A stretch of 64,000 bases of DNA. Source: Prunella strophiata (lineage: Eukaryota; Chordata; Aves; Passeriformes; Prunellidae). Positions 26,801-40,300 of the stretch are shown here, one piece after another. A program made the position numbers and the translations under genes. The stretch spans positions 14,433,392 through 14,497,391 of the forward strand of contig JAZBQD010000001.1 of assembly GCA_036583965.1 (NCBI GenBank). Direction: 5' to 3'. The number at the start of each line of letters is the position of its first letter. Position 1 is the stretch's first letter. The notes under the pieces are model-generated. The model did not search any database, was not told where the DNA came from, and saw only the letters and a program-made list of their open reading frames with translations.

Positions 26801-28999
26801 AATTAGTAAAAAACCCCAAGTCCCTGAAGAGAATCAGTTGTAGAACCATCCCCAAGGTCTCACCTTTGGCTGTCATTCCATCAGAAGTCAAAGAAGCCCT
26901 GGACTCACTGGTCACTTTCTGCTACAGGCAGCACCTGCTCCTGGTTTGCACTTTCTGAGTAGCTCTGTGTAGCACAGCCTCCTTGCATCCTCTTTGCAGT
27001 GCAGGAAAGGTTACTGTTCAACCCTAGATTGGAAGAACCTGGCTTTGAGCTCTCAATTATCTTAAATTCAACCAAGTACACTTTTTTTTTTTAAAAAATG
27101 ATGCTGTAAGAGCACACAGCTGCATAAAGGATGAATGATTCACTTCCTTATGCCTGATGGAAAAGAGAAGTCAATGTCTTAAGTGTAATAAAGTTGATGA
27201 ATTATGGGCTTTAAGAGGCAGATCTTGCATTGGAATAAAGAGAATGCAGCAGGCAATCAGTGTTGTGAAACTACTGTTTATGCACTTCACAGCTTAACAA
27301 ATAACATAACAATATATAGAGATTGATTTTATAGTATAACATAATGATTTCATGCACAGTAGCTGTTATAAAGTGATGTATTGTTTATTTGTTCTGTCAA
27401 TGCCCAGCAGTAACTGGTTATTTGTCTCCCTGTGCAAGAAGGGGGTTGACAGAATCTTGCCTTGAAGTCAGTGCTGGTTTCTAATGGTTGACCATTCAGA
27501 AGGTGTTACAAAGGCTGAATCTATGCTGATAAACAAAGTCCAGGAATAAATCACTGTCCCCAGGGTCAACAGGCTCAGCCTGGCTTATAACCTAGATGCT
27601 CAGGGCTAGGTCATCTTGATGGGCCATGGAGGTGGCCCTTGGTCACATTTCTTAGGTACACTGTGGCTTGAGACAGAAATAATTGCAGTTTTAGGGCTCC
27701 TCTTTAACTTTCAAAACAAAAAACATAAGGGCTGGGGTGCATCTTGTTAGTTTGGTGGTTTTGGGGTTTTATGTGCTTGGGGTGTTTTTTGTTGTTGTTT
27801 TTTTTTAATTTGGTGTAAACCAGCCTATGTGTTGGGTAGTGGGATTGAGACATGAGTGTCATCCTGCTGTCACCCAGCCCCCTGCTCTCTCCTGCACTGA
27901 GATTTTAGGCACTCAGTATTACTTTGCTGACACAGGCTTTTCAAGTGGCTGTGCCTGATGTTTTGGGGTCAGAAGTGAGAAAGAAACTTCTCCCTGCAAA
28001 ATCAAGGTGGACACTGAGGGATGGCAGATTGGGAAAGCAAAGCAAAGCTCATTCTGAGCACAAGAGTCTGGACATGCATCTTTTGAACTCTTCACAGGGA
28101 CTTATCACACTGCCATGTGTTCAGGCTGGGTGAGGTGGCTGCTTGTTTCTCATGGGCTGTGGGTGTCAGACCCAGTTCTGTCCTGAGCTGGGCTCTGCAA
28201 GGCCCCAGCACGTGGTGAAAGTTGTGCAGCCCTCTGAGGACAATGGTGGGAAATGTGTGGTGGGAAAAAGACAAGGGAGAGGTGTTAAGAAAACAAACAT
28301 CCAGGGAATAAAATGGCTTGTGCAGACTGACACAGTGAGCACATGTGTGCAGCACCCTCTGTGGGCACATGCACCACTTGGGTTCTCTCTGTTGCATTTG
28401 GTGATTTTAGTCATACCTGTCAAACCCTGGGCCTGAACCTCCTTCTTTCTTTGGACAATCTTTTTCCTTTTTCTTTTAATTTTGCAAAAACTCCCTACTA
28501 GTCCTGGACAGTGGCAGAGAGGACTCACTGTTCCAAAGTATCTTTATTTGTATGATTTTCTCTATTTCATATCAAGCTGCCTACTCTTGTGGGCACTGGT
28601 AGAATCAGAGCTGTGTCTGTGCTTCTTCTGTAGGATTTCTATGTAAGATCTCAGTGCCAAAAGGCTTTTAGCCATGCTGGTACCAGTGGAGATATTGAAT
28701 CTTTGGTCTGATATTATTGGGTCAGCAAAGAGTTTGACGTTGCGTCCTCAATGGACCCTTTTTATCCTCATTATTTTTTCTGCTGAGAAAATAAAGCTTC
28801 GAAACTACTCAAATGTTGTTGGCCTTGCCTTATTGCATGTAATTTTGAAGCATTTGTTCCAGGCACACTACAATTTTTGCCATTTAGTGATTACCTTTAA
28901 ATTCCACGAAGCCTTTTCTCATGTGCCCTTGTGCAGTGCTTTGGGAGATTGTCTGATGTGAAAGGCACTATTACACATTGAACTGATTATTGTTGTTTG

Positions 29000-29960
29000 T
29001 TGCTGTTAACACAGACAAGAAACCCTCCTGGCAGGGAAACAACTTCTTTGCTAATAAGTATTCATAATTTGTATCTCAGCAAAAGATGTAAACATATATT
29101 ATCATTAAATAGGCTGTAATTTTAATTGCCTATAAATGTTATTAATTCTGATTGTGATTATTCAATAGGTAATAAAGATAAAGGCTGTCAAAATTAATTA
29201 AGTACATATTCATTAAATTCAAGGTAGCTTCAGTTTCTTTATTGCACAAATACAATTAACACTTAATCTGAATCTCAGTAAGTTACATAATCATGTGACT
29301 CAAAATAAAGGGAGGATACAACCTTGGCCTTTTACTTTTTACATGGGAAAACATTAATGATGCTGACATTGGAGACAATTAGACAGTGTCGGGCAATTGT
29401 TTTTAGTCAGCTTTCTCTCACATCTGTGGTGTCTACAAGCAAGAAGGGCCATTGTTTCTGCAGGCCTCCGTCGCGCTTTGGCTCTTTGTGCTAACCGTCA
29501 ATCTCTTGCTGAATATCAAAGCTGTGAGGAAATTAGAACAGACCAGCTCTACTGCACCACACTAAAGCTTAGCAGGGTGCATCCACTATGCTACTAATTA
29601 GGCAGTGGCCAACAAAATAACCTGTCAATGTGTGCTTGCCATTTCCCACACACCTGCATTTCATACACTAATAAGCGTACAGCCGTGGAGAGAAAGGGAT
29701 AACTGCTGAAGTGTGAAAAATGAACAAAATATAACAATGTTTCTCTCCCCACCTATACTACTGCCAATTACCATTTAACATTAGGTAGAATCAACATGTC
29801 GGAAGAAATACAATACAGTATCTGAAACTAAAGAGGGGGTAGGAAGGAGCAAAGCCACACATAGCGAGTGTATTAATGTTTGCTGCAGAACATCGTGCTA
29901 AGTGGAATCTCCCCTTATTTGTATAAACCAGGAGGTTGAAAATGATCATGATTAGGGTTT
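29000..29960. promoter_or_regulatory. candidate conserved non-coding element (enhancer-like)
   Basis: No repeats, microsatellites or coding signal. The stretch is dense in homeodomain-type cores (TAAT/ATTA, for example around 29090-29220 and TACTAATTAGGC at about 29590). From about 29460 it contains several CpGs unusual for the AT-rich surroundings (CCTCCGTCGCGCTTTGG). That texture is typical of developmental enhancers flanking homeobox genes. Conservation cannot be seen from one genome, so this is inference. Confidence 0.3.
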
Positions 29961-30359
29961 TTCTATTCACGTCAGCCCAGAGAGAAATCCATATTTTTGT
30001 TGCTTACCAAAAATATGTGAATAAAAAACCAGTAGCAAATGACCACTCAAGTGCTGTTCTAGCAGAGTGCATCCTTCATGTGCAGCAGTGCAGCCAAGCC
30101 AGCACAGACTGACTGAAGTTCTCATCTCCCTTTGATTTACTTTCAGCCAGTCAGTTGCAAGACTCTCTAAAGCTTCTGTGCACCATCCTTCCACCTTAAA
30201 ATTCCTTCATTTGAAATCATATCAATCAGGATGTCAGTACCCACTTGCCCAGTGAACTTATCACATCTGTGCTGTTATTTCCTGCCATGAATCTTTCCCC
30301 TACCATACACACAGTTAGAAAACTCCTAGAAATTACTTTTCTACCCGAGTGATAAAACT

Positions 30360-30700
30360 ACACAGAAGTGTCCTGTTATTACTGTTATGGCAGTGGGAGG
30401 AGGAATGCTTATGCAGTGATTAGAAATATTGTGTTTGAAAGCAGCTCATCCCCAAAACACAGAAATCAATTTTATTACAAGCGTTACTGGCATCGCTGCG
30501 AGCTCGCACAACTCCCACTTACGAGCCCTTGTAAATTGCTAGGTTTCCCATCATAGTAATTCTCACACCATATATTTCTTTCCCTTTCCCTTTGCTTTAC
30601 TGCCTGATCAGATTGCAGGAGTGGTGATTTAGAAGTGATATGCACTGAAAACAAAGCAGAGCAGAAGTAAAGATATTAAGTCAGGTGCAAAGCACCCAGG
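30360..30700. promoter_or_regulatory. candidate conserved non-coding element
   Basis: Unique sequence with isolated CpGs kept in an AT-rich setting (GCATCGCTGCGAGCTCGCAC near 30492) and no repeats or open-frame logic. Retained CpGs away from any promoter often mark constrained regulatory DNA. This is inferred from sequence texture only. Confidence 0.25.
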
Positions 30701-31139
30701 GCCGAGCTGCTAAGGCCATTACCTTTGCCAAGGGTCCAACTCAGCTGAATTCAGTACTTCAGACTTGGAGCTCTTTATTTTTTTTCATTCTTTGCACAAA
30801 TCCAAGGGTTATAAATGCAAATTTACTCATATGAAACACTGTGATTCCCTGTAGAACTCCCTCCCCCTCCATCCTGATGCATATACTTTAATTCTATTTT
30901 TTTTTTTTTCTTCCGTGGACTTGAGCTTTGGTGGTCAGGTAAATGAAGGGCAGAATTCCCTTCAAAAACAGATTTATGGAAATATACCACTCCTGAGTAG
31001 CCATCCTACCAGGCATCTTCAAGATAAAGTTGAATTTAAAAGATGAAATGAAAACCAGAAGGGCCGACACTTTGCATGGATGAAGCTGTTTCTCCTCTAC
31101 AAGAAAAATCACTTCATCTCAATATGTAGGAGAAATGAC

Positions 31140-31540
31140 TATATTGTTATGCTATCCTTGATGGAAATCATACAATAAAGGCCAATATTCAAATGGTATT
31201 TGTTAGATACTTTTGAACACCACTCTGCCTTTCATTAGACTTTATCCAGGAGCAGCATTTTCAATTATAAATAAAAACTTTCTCCGCCTCTTCCCACTTG
31301 AGCTCAAGTACAGAAGGCCCCTATTTAAAATGCAGCTCCCGAGCAGGCCACCAGGCCGCCTGTTCAGCTGCCAGTGGCTTTTGTGTACAAAGATGTTAAT
31401 TGGTCCTAATCCCCTCCTAGAAGCTGTTTTGGTAGCCTGACCTGGCACCCCAAAGGACACCTTGGTGTGAAAAACTAAAGGGCCCATTGAAAAGAGAGTG
31501 AAAAGCAGCACTGAGCATTCCAACACATTTTAATTTCAGG
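31140..31540. promoter_or_regulatory. candidate conserved non-coding element
   Basis: Unique sequence rich in TAAT-type cores (AATTATAAATAAAAAC near 31262, GATGTTAATTGGTCC near 31391), ending at a 35 bp poly(A) run. No coding signal. Inferred from texture only. Confidence 0.25.

Positions 31541-31544
<4 letters not shown>

Positions 31545-31579
<35 letters not shown>
31545..31579. repeat. poly(A), 35 bp
   Basis: An uninterrupted A homopolymer followed by an A/G-rich stretch to about 31640. I recognise no retrotransposon body upstream that would make it a LINE or processed-pseudogene tail. Confidence 0.95.
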
Positions 31580-31581
<2 letters not shown>

Positions 31582-31979
31582 AAAAGCTAGGGGAGGGGAG
31601 GGTGTAGCCAGAGGGGTTAGGGCAGAGGGGGGGATGGCACACATCATCTTGCTGATTCTGAATTGGTCATACAAAGCTGTAGTAACCATGAAGTAAGCTC
31701 TACAAACACCCTTTACACACACACACACATCCAAAAAGAAAAAAAGAAAACAAGATATTCTTATATTTCAGCTTCAGGTTTGGATCTTTTTTCCGTTTTG
31801 TTGTTCCCAATGCACGAACTCTGTTTCAGAGACCTGAAGGAGCCCAAATGCAACCCAAGGGTCTGACATCCCTTTTTCTGTCCTCTGGAGGAGCTGGGTA
31901 AATCCAGCCCAAAGTTAGTTTCCCTATGGATTCTGCTGGCCCATTATGTGGCACAAATAAGCATCCAGGACCTGAAGTA

Positions 31980-34520
31980 GAGAGGACATTTTTTTATTAA
32001 GTACTTCCAGAGCCACCAGGGCGGGGGCAGGGGCAGAGGGGGAGGATGGGAAGGACAGGCAAAGAGAAAAAAGGCAGCTATTATGGCAAACTTATAATCA
32101 AATGTACACAAGAAATGTTAGATATAAACACTCCCCCTTAGGAAGTTGTAAAATGCTATCTGTTCAGCATGCCATTGTGCAAAATGTACATTTACAGCTT
32201 GGGTGGCAAATTATGCTAATAGAATGCACAAACCTCAACCGTGAGGTTTTGAATTTTTTGACACAGTTCACAGATCAACTTCATAGGTCAAAGGAGTTTG
32301 CCTCCCACAGCCTGATAAAGTAGAGAGATATACAGTCTGTGTGTATTATTATAATCTTGCTGAATGCAACTTTTTGGGTAGAATATATTTGGTATATTTT
32401 CGTCTCCAAATTCGTTCATAATGATTATTTTTCATTAGACACTGCTCTAGGCAAGGACAAAACACTTAGGAGACTCTTTTCATGGAAGTGTTTCAAGGTG
32501 TTGAATGCAAAAACCCAGTAATAAAAGCTTCCATAGCACACCAATGTACACAGAAAAAAAGCTACAGTAGCAATTCTTTCACCAAAGAACAACTACTCAG
32601 ATGTACTTTTTCATGAGCTTTTGCAGTACAAGGGGGGAAAAAAAGGGCATATAAAATGTTGGATTCCTTAATCAGAGATTTTCTGCTCAAAGAACAGGGG
32701 CCCATGGTTAGAGTTGGAAGGTAAGACAAAGCCACGATTCTTGCACAATTATTGTAAAACAAACAAACCAACCCCCCGAACACAAAGCGCCTAAGAAATG
32801 TGGAGTATCCATTTGGAGAGAGCAGCAAAAAGTGCTGCATTCTCCTGCTGATCTCCTAAAGCACTGCTGGGCATCTGAAGTTTGCAAATCACACTGTTAG
32901 CATTTTCCAGACTCACATAAAAATATATATCAATGCCAAATTAGGAAAGGGTAGCTATCAGAATTTAATCTTGGTCAGTTCTCTCAAGGTGCCTTTTTGA
33001 TTTGAATCCCTGATTCACTGCTCTCATCATGATAAAATTACTCTGACTCTGGCATGGCATTTTCTGGATCAGCTGCTTAAAAATGTTATGGTAAGGTATA
33101 TCTCAGAAATAAGGTGGGACCACAAAAGCACCCTAAAAATGGATGAAAATGAAGATGATCAAGCTAAAAAAATTCCCTTGGAAGCTGAAAAGTTAAATGA
33201 AGGGAAATGTTAAAACCTCAGTGCAGAGGTTTTATCAGCAAAGGCTGATAACATTCCTTTTCCCAAAATATATTTGTCTTTTTAAAGTATTCAGACATAT
33301 TTTAAAAATTTTGGATGTTTTATGGGTTTATTTCTGTTTCAAATAACTTCATTGCAATGAAAGCAAAGGCAGGGAAGAACTCAAAGGGAAGCAGGCAGAC
33401 AGGATTTGGATGAGTGTTTCCATGTGCACCCCCTAAGATGTGCTGCAGGAGTTGTTCAGCAAGCACAGAGCATCTGCTGGTTGAAAAGGTGGCATGTTTG
33501 AGAAGCTTTAATAAAAAAATCAGAATCAGAATCAGACCTAGACCTCAGTCTGTGAGAGATCTGCAGGTGAATCATGCTCTGTCTCCTGAACTGAACTGAT
33601 TATTCACATGAGTAAGGTGAGCAGGGCTTGTTCCAAGGTCATCCATGTGAATCCTCATTATAGAACAGCCCTGAAGTTGCCTGAACTGAGGCAGCAGAAG
33701 TGACTGGACAAACTAACCCAAAAAATCCTGCTGCAAACCCCACTCTGTCTCCCCCAGCTCTGCAAGCTTCTCTGGCAGTGCACAGGGTCAGAGCAGAAGA
33801 CAAACCCTACCTCAAAGCAAGGGCTGTCCCTCAAACCACAGCAGGTCATTAGAAACGTTAAAAAATAGTTTTTATTTTCAAGGGGATTGAAAATTAACTG
33901 CTCCAGGGCACCAAATGGTTCTTGTTTTTCACTGGACTGCTCAGAGAAAGCTTTCAGATGAAGCCTTGCTTGTGAGCTGCGGCTGGTATATGTGGATCTG
34001 TACTTTCCCCTCAGTATTCCTGCACTTTAAAAAAAAAAAATAAAAGGGAGAGAAGCAGCCTCTGAAAACCACTCCTTCCTATTTTGGAAGGTGAGTGTAT
34101 GGTGAATATGTCAAACTTTTTTTCTCCCCATTCCAATCATTTCCCTCCACTCCCCCTCACATTTACAGCTCTAGTGGTATTTCAATCCAGTTAATGTTGT
34201 AATCCAGTGTTGTAAATGTCACAGAGGTTAATCTCCACCAAGCTTTTAAGAAAATAAATCAGCATTTTGACTGATTTGATACTTTAAAAAAAGTTTCCAC
34301 CCACTCCTCCTTTCTTTTCCTGATGTGGCAGGAGGGGTATTAAACTCTGGGTGAGCCTATAAGACACTGTTGGATATTTTCTGTTATCCCTGCCAGGTGG
34401 CAGAGAACCACAAGAGTATACAACTCCTTTTTGCAGGAGATTAGTAAAATAGAAGAATTCCTAAATGAGGGCCTGATCCTGATGGGCACCCATCTGTCCC
34501 CCCTGAATTCTGCAATAACT
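31980..34520. other. intergenic DNA; includes an enhancer-like stretch at about 32.09-32.53 kb
   Basis: No genes recognised. The portion from 32.09 to 32.53 kb is unique and AT-rich, with TAAT-like and octamer-like cores (GGCAAATTATGCTAAT near 32205) and a CpG-bearing AACCGTGAGG near 32237. It is a possible regulatory element. The rest shows ordinary AT-rich intergenic texture with short A runs. Confidence 0.35.
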
Positions 34521-34523
34521 GGG

Positions 34524-34558
<35 letters not shown>
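34524..34558. repeat. poly(A), 35 bp
   Basis: An uninterrupted A homopolymer after CTGGG, with no recognisable retroelement attached. Confidence 0.95.
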
Positions 34559-34559
<1 letters not shown>

Positions 34560-34560
<1 letters not shown>

Positions 34561-37120
34561 TGAAGCAAAGAATTTGAACAAAAGGGGAAAAAATGAAAAA
34601 GGAGTGAGAGCATGCAGTGGCATTCCTTGCCCCTGTTTGTGCACCCACAAACTTTGAGCTGTCTGCTGCAGAGCTTCCAGGAATTTCTGAAGTTGCAGCT
34701 TTTGCTTTTGAATTTACATCTGAGGCTTTAGAGGGGCGTTGGTGGAAATCACAACCACACTCACACCTCTTTAAATCGGCACTCAAAGGATGCTGCTCAC
34801 TCTAAACATCTCAGAGGCATCGAGGCTGGCTGGAGGCGCCGGCAGAACAGAGCTGGGGAGGGCAGCACATTTCCAGGGACCAAAAAATGTCCCTGTCCCT
34901 CTTTTTGTGAATGTCAGCAACCAGCAAATGCTGGGCTGGGAAGGAGGGGCTGTGCTGTGAGTGATGCCAGCTGCTGTGGTGGGGGAAGAAAGGCACACCA
35001 GGACCAGCAGGCAGAGAATCAGCGAGCTCAGAGCCTGCAGGGTGCTCCCCCAGCCCCAGCCAGGTACCCAGCAGGGACCCCCAGTGCCCCCATCCCTTGT
35101 GAGGGGCCTTGGGCCAGCTTTGGAGAGCACTGGCAGGGACCAAAACAGAGGCAGCAGGACTGCAAAGCTAACCTGGTCTCCTCAGAAGGATGCAGAATAT
35201 TACTGCCATCATTTCATTGTCAGCAATGCCTAGAAAGATGAAGCAACTGAGTATTACAGGTGTTCTCTGCACACTCTGGGTGTATCAATGAGATAAACTT
35301 TTATCGTCTTACTCCAAATGGAAAACACTGGTATCTGTGTTTTAGAAATGAGGAGGTCCAATACAAAAGCTGATACATGGTTTTTAGAGATAATCTGTCA
35401 CATAACCAGGAACAGAACATAAACATGATGTTTAAAATCTCAGAGGGGTGTTGTGGGGGCTTGACTCTACAGTACACCCTCTGAAACCTGCTGACCTTGA
35501 ACCCAGGGCTAAGAAACCTCCTAAAGGAGGTCTTACAGAACTCCAGAATGTTTAAACTCTCACATGGGATACACCATCCCCCAGCTCAGATTCAGATGAT
35601 AACAGTGGTTTTGTGAATCAATTAATTCCTTCTCCAAAAATCTCTATTCACTTCACCTTTTTCTGCACAAGTCTGGCAGTATCAAAACGTGCAGTTTTTC
35701 TAAAACTGCTTAACAATGAAGCACCAAAAAACCCACCCTTGTTCTCTCTAAATAACCTGCATGCCTAGAAAACAGTGAATACCCAGTGAATACACAATTT
35801 AGGGAAAATCAATCTACATCTGTCCCCAAAAGCACAGCAAAGGTAGCGGATGTGGATTGGCTTCCTGTATTTGCATTTCCTTCACACAATGAGTGGATCT
35901 AGTTACATTTGTTTCACCTTTCAGCTATTTCTCCAATTTTCCTTTCTGAATGGGGGAATTTATCCCTTTTTTTTTCTCCCAGAGTCAATGCTGGGGAGGG
36001 AAGCAAGGAAGTTATCAAAGGGGGGAGGGTGGGGAGAACAGCCTAGCCAGAGCTAAGGCTGTAATTACCTTAGAAACATAAAGGTCTATTCTCTCATTGC
36101 TGAAAAAGGGGAATTACACACATAACTTCCATTAACATTAATGGGGCTCACCTACATAAATCCCTGGCACATCAATGGGAGAATAGATCCTGTATAACTA
36201 TAGGTACTGTTTACTCAAAGGAAGTGTGTACCAAAGCATGCTGCCTAAATCAGGATAGAGTGGGTGAAAGCTCTACCTTACTCATTTCATTGTCATTTGC
36301 TCTTGAAGGGCAATTATCAAGAAATTATTAGGTAGTGGCATCTTAATATCATGCTCTCCTGCCTTTTTACTTCTTCCCTGACAAAGGCAAAAGCTGACAG
36401 AATGTAAAATATTTTCATAATGGATTTTTTCCTAGTTGTTTTTCTGGTACTCCCCCTTTCCTACAAACAGAGACACACATCACTTGTGTTTATCCCTCTC
36501 TGCTCTGTCTCAGTGTGTGATTATGAAGGCTGGGCTGGTTTATAGCCAGTAACATGAAATAACAGGACTTTATCTCTCTTTCTTTTCATGGATATAGGAA
36601 AGAAAGTATTTGCCTTTCTTTTTTTTTTTTTTTTTTCAAGTTGATCTGCTGTTCAGAATGGCTATTGCATGAATGTCACTCCAGATACTGCATGTAGCAG
36701 GGGATTTAATGTTCCCCATCACTGTTAAATGCAGTGCAACAACATCTCATTGAGTCAGTGCAATCACAAGGAAGGAAACTGGGAGCTCCAGCTACCTGCA
36801 ATGCTCTGAATTGCTCCAGCTTTTGGAGTGGTAGGACAAGAATAAAGAATATTTAGAGCAATCCTGGAACTGCAAATCACCATCTGACACTTTGTGGCTA
36901 TAAAAGTTAAGCTCCAGTAATTGTGCAGGCTTACCTTGGCAGGCTGTCTCAAGGCACTGCCAGCACCAGCACGGTGACAGGGGGTGAAATGCTGGGTCCA
37001 GGCAGCCTTGTTACTGAGCACAATGTCCCTTTCCCTACATCCCTAAAATACAGGCCTCAAAGTATGAATGGTTAGTTCTTATCTAAATCTCACATAATTT
37101 ACTGTTGGTTCTGGAGGGGT
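34560..37120. other. intergenic DNA, no recognisable gene
   Basis: Unique sequence with moderate GC at 34.8-35.15 kb. Overlapping open frames on both strands there lack family features. A T run lies near 36620-36636. Nothing else was recognised. Confidence 0.6.
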
Positions 37121-37350
37121 TTTCTGGGTTTTTTTAGTTTTTTTTTGTTTGTTTGTTGGTTGGGGTTTTTGTTTGTTTGGTTTGGTTGGATTTTTTGTTT
37201 GTGTTGTTTTGTTGGTTTTTTGTTTTTGGTTTTTTTTTTTTTTTTTGGTTTGGGTTTTTTTTGTTGTTTTGCTTTTGTTTGGTTTGGTTTGGGGTTTTTT
37301 TGTATGTCTTTGGGGTTTTTTTTTTTTGTTTTGTTGTTTTTTTTTTTTTA
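37121..37350. repeat. T/G-only low-complexity tract
   Basis: About 230 bp in which the plus strand is almost entirely T and G (TTTGTTTGTTTGTTGGTTGG and variants), with very few A or C. The minus strand reads as a long lysine/threonine/proline/glutamine-rich frame, a composition artefact and not a gene. The strong strand asymmetry is real. Mechanistically it could be a diverged simple-repeat expansion. Confidence 0.95.
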
Positions 37351-40300
37351 ATTCAGGAAGTATAAAATTCATTCCACAGAAAAGCATTGATCTTTGGATG
37401 GGGCAGGTATCACCCTCACAGAGGAACTGAGTGAAAGGGAAATATCCTCCAGGCCATGCAGAGCAGGACCCCAGACCTGCCCTCCCAGTGAGCTGCCTGC
37501 TCTGATCCACTCCATCCTTTTTTTCTCTTCCCTGGTTTATAGGAGGCTCTGACTGCTCAGAGGCTGTATGGATTTGGGAGGGAATTTCTCTCTTTAAGTG
37601 GCTCTTTAGCCAGATTGTGGTGCTCTGCATCCCCTGCATTGCCAACAAAAAAAAATCCAGAACGAAAACAAAATATTGTATAGCAGAATGTAACTGAGAA
37701 AAATATAGATGGTGCTTAAACAGAACCCCCAGCTTAAAGTCTGGAAGCACAGAATCAAAGTCATCCTTTGGTCTGGGAGTTATCAGTGTCTATTCTAAAT
37801 GCAAGGATAAATGGAGGAACAGAAAATAAAATCCAGACCTGTTCAGGTCTGATATATACACCAGGGACATAAAATGGGAAGATTGGATTTGTGAAGAAGC
37901 ACAGCTGATGTGAGTGGCATGAGTCTGCTCAATATATCATATTCAGAGAGGGAAATCATTTGTGATGGTCTTGCAGCTCTTCTAGGCATCTGCAGAGATC
38001 ATATCAAATCTATTTAAAATGTGAAATTTCTGGTTCTGTATGTCAGAGTCAATTATGTCCCTGGCTTTGAAGAGGGCAGAGTTTCACTCCCTATAAACAC
38101 AGATGGAGTGAAGTTCTCATTGTTGGCTTCTTTGGAGCAGCTCCTTCAGTGACTCCCCTTTTAATGAGACATATTACTCTGGCTGTGAGGGAAGGCCAGG
38201 TTCTGCAGACCTTGTTTCCATGAAGTGTGGGTGAGCCAATGTGAGTTTTGCTTGAGTAGGGGCTGCAGGTGTGACCCTGTGCTTTGACAAGCCAGCCCCC
38301 AGGAGAATTGTTTTATAAGCAGAGCAGGACCAGCCAGTCAGGACCAGGGAATAACTTTGGAAAACTTGTGAAAATAGGGGAGAGTTTTTAAAACCAAAAA
38401 GCTATTTTAGTTATAAACAGGTGTCCTGTAAAGCCCTTAAAATTTACCTGCTCAGCACAGTGTGCACCCAGTTGAAGTATAATGTATTGACTTTTCTTGG
38501 AAACATTAACTTCCCTTTTGTATTTAGCTAAAAGTATTAGCAATTTTTATGCTGAACTTTTGCCTTTCCTTGAAGTTCCTCACATGAGCACTTGTAACCA
38601 GATTTCACCTACCTGTGTAATCACCAGGGAGGAGGAATACACTAGGCGTGCTGTTTTCATCTTCTCATGTCTTAAGCATGGAAGGCTCCTGTATCAGTCA
38701 AGCCTGGTAATAGGCCCTGAATACAAAATAAACTAAAGTAACCAACTCAGCATCATCTAAGTGTACCTCCTCATAAAAAAAAGCAGCAGTGCCCTGGACC
38801 ACTTGGCCTTCCTGACCTGCTGCCATCTATCAAATCCTGTTGATAGAAATAAACCTTGAATAGAGGTTTTATTACATCTCTTCTCTGAGAATAGCTCCTG
38901 ACACCACACTTATCACTGGTGCCAGCTTGAGGCTTTTGCTTCCTCCTCAAAATGCATGTTTGCACCCTGTGCATGCCACTCCCTTCTTACTCTTTCTTCC
39001 AAGAGAGCACAACCACCTTGATTTGGGGGTTTAACTTGTGCAGGCAAAGAAATGCTGCCACATTTCAGCAACAAAGACTGTGATGCCAGTTGCTGATCTC
39101 AGCCATAATTATTGAACAATTTTTTTTCTTTGGAAACACACAATTATCGAATTCATTGTAGACATACTGTATGCACTAACTTAATTTTAGCTGTATAATC
39201 TTATAATGGACATCAATGAATAGAGGATTAGTCAAAACCTATTAATAAAGAGATAAAAGAGGCCCTCAGATATTTTCTTTCAAAAGGCACAGTAAGCTTC
39301 AAGTTCTGCTTCTAGAGCCCAGCTTGCACAGTGGGCAGCACAGTAGGGCAAGAGGGAGAAATAACTCCCTTTAAATTGTGGATTAAAAGCAAATCTACCT
39401 TGCAGGTCTGACTTTAGTTGTTATTTAGCAGTAAATGCTTTGTCTCAGGGTCTGTCTCCTTTGAGGTCCCTGAGAACCCCTCAAGGGGTGGTAGTCTGCA
39501 CAGTGTCCCAGTTCCATGAGCCCATGAGTGTTTCTGTTTGCTTGTGCATAAAAATCAAGGCTCTGTAAGGTTGCAAGGACTGTGATGGTGTGGGGCTGAG
39601 CTGGGGCTGGCAAAGCATAACACCAGAAAAGGGAGCAGCAGGGCAACCTCCTTTCCACACTGATTCAGCTCTGAGCTTGCATTGCTAATTGCAGCAGAGC
39701 AAGGATAGCCCAGTGTGCAAAATATCCAAATGTGATCTGTTCTAAGGTGGATCAGACAAAAGATACTTTTTTCTGCATGTGTGAACACACACTTACGTGT
39801 TTCAAACCTTAGGAGGAATAAAAGCTTCAAGTGGTTCACATGGTGGTAACTTCTTGCAGTTGGCCTGATTCCATGCATGTGAAGTTGATAGAAACTTTCT
39901 GCTGCCAGCAGTGGAAGCTGGAGTGAAGTTTAGGTGAGTTGTATTTAAAAATTTATTTCAACACACATTGGAAAATTGTTTGGAAAATGTGGACTAGGAA
40001 CAGAGGAGTAACTAGAAGGAGAGGTTAGCTCAACATCATCTCTGTGCCACTGGGAGTGTTTTAGCTGCCTGGCTTTTAGAAATTTGGTAAGGAGAGAGTG
40101 ACACATCCTGAGAACTATCCAGTTCAATAGATCATTGTCATTTCTTTTACTGCCTGGAGAGCAGACTATCCCCAGGCTGTTCCTGCAGGGTTTGTAAATA
40201 CCTTCTCAGAGCCCAGAGAGGTAATGGACAATGTCACCAAAAAGGGAAACAATATTACCAAACAATATTACCCCCAGAAAACCTCCAAACCACGAGATGG

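Noticed and set aside
28674..28961. 95-codon plus-strand frame as a possible small protein gene
   Set aside because: No similarity recognised, no splice or promoter context; cysteine and leucine content fits chance in AT-rich DNA.
37079..37750. 223-codon minus-strand frame rich in lysine, threonine, proline and glutamine
   Set aside because: Its central part is the complement of the T/G-only tract; the composition explains the open frame.
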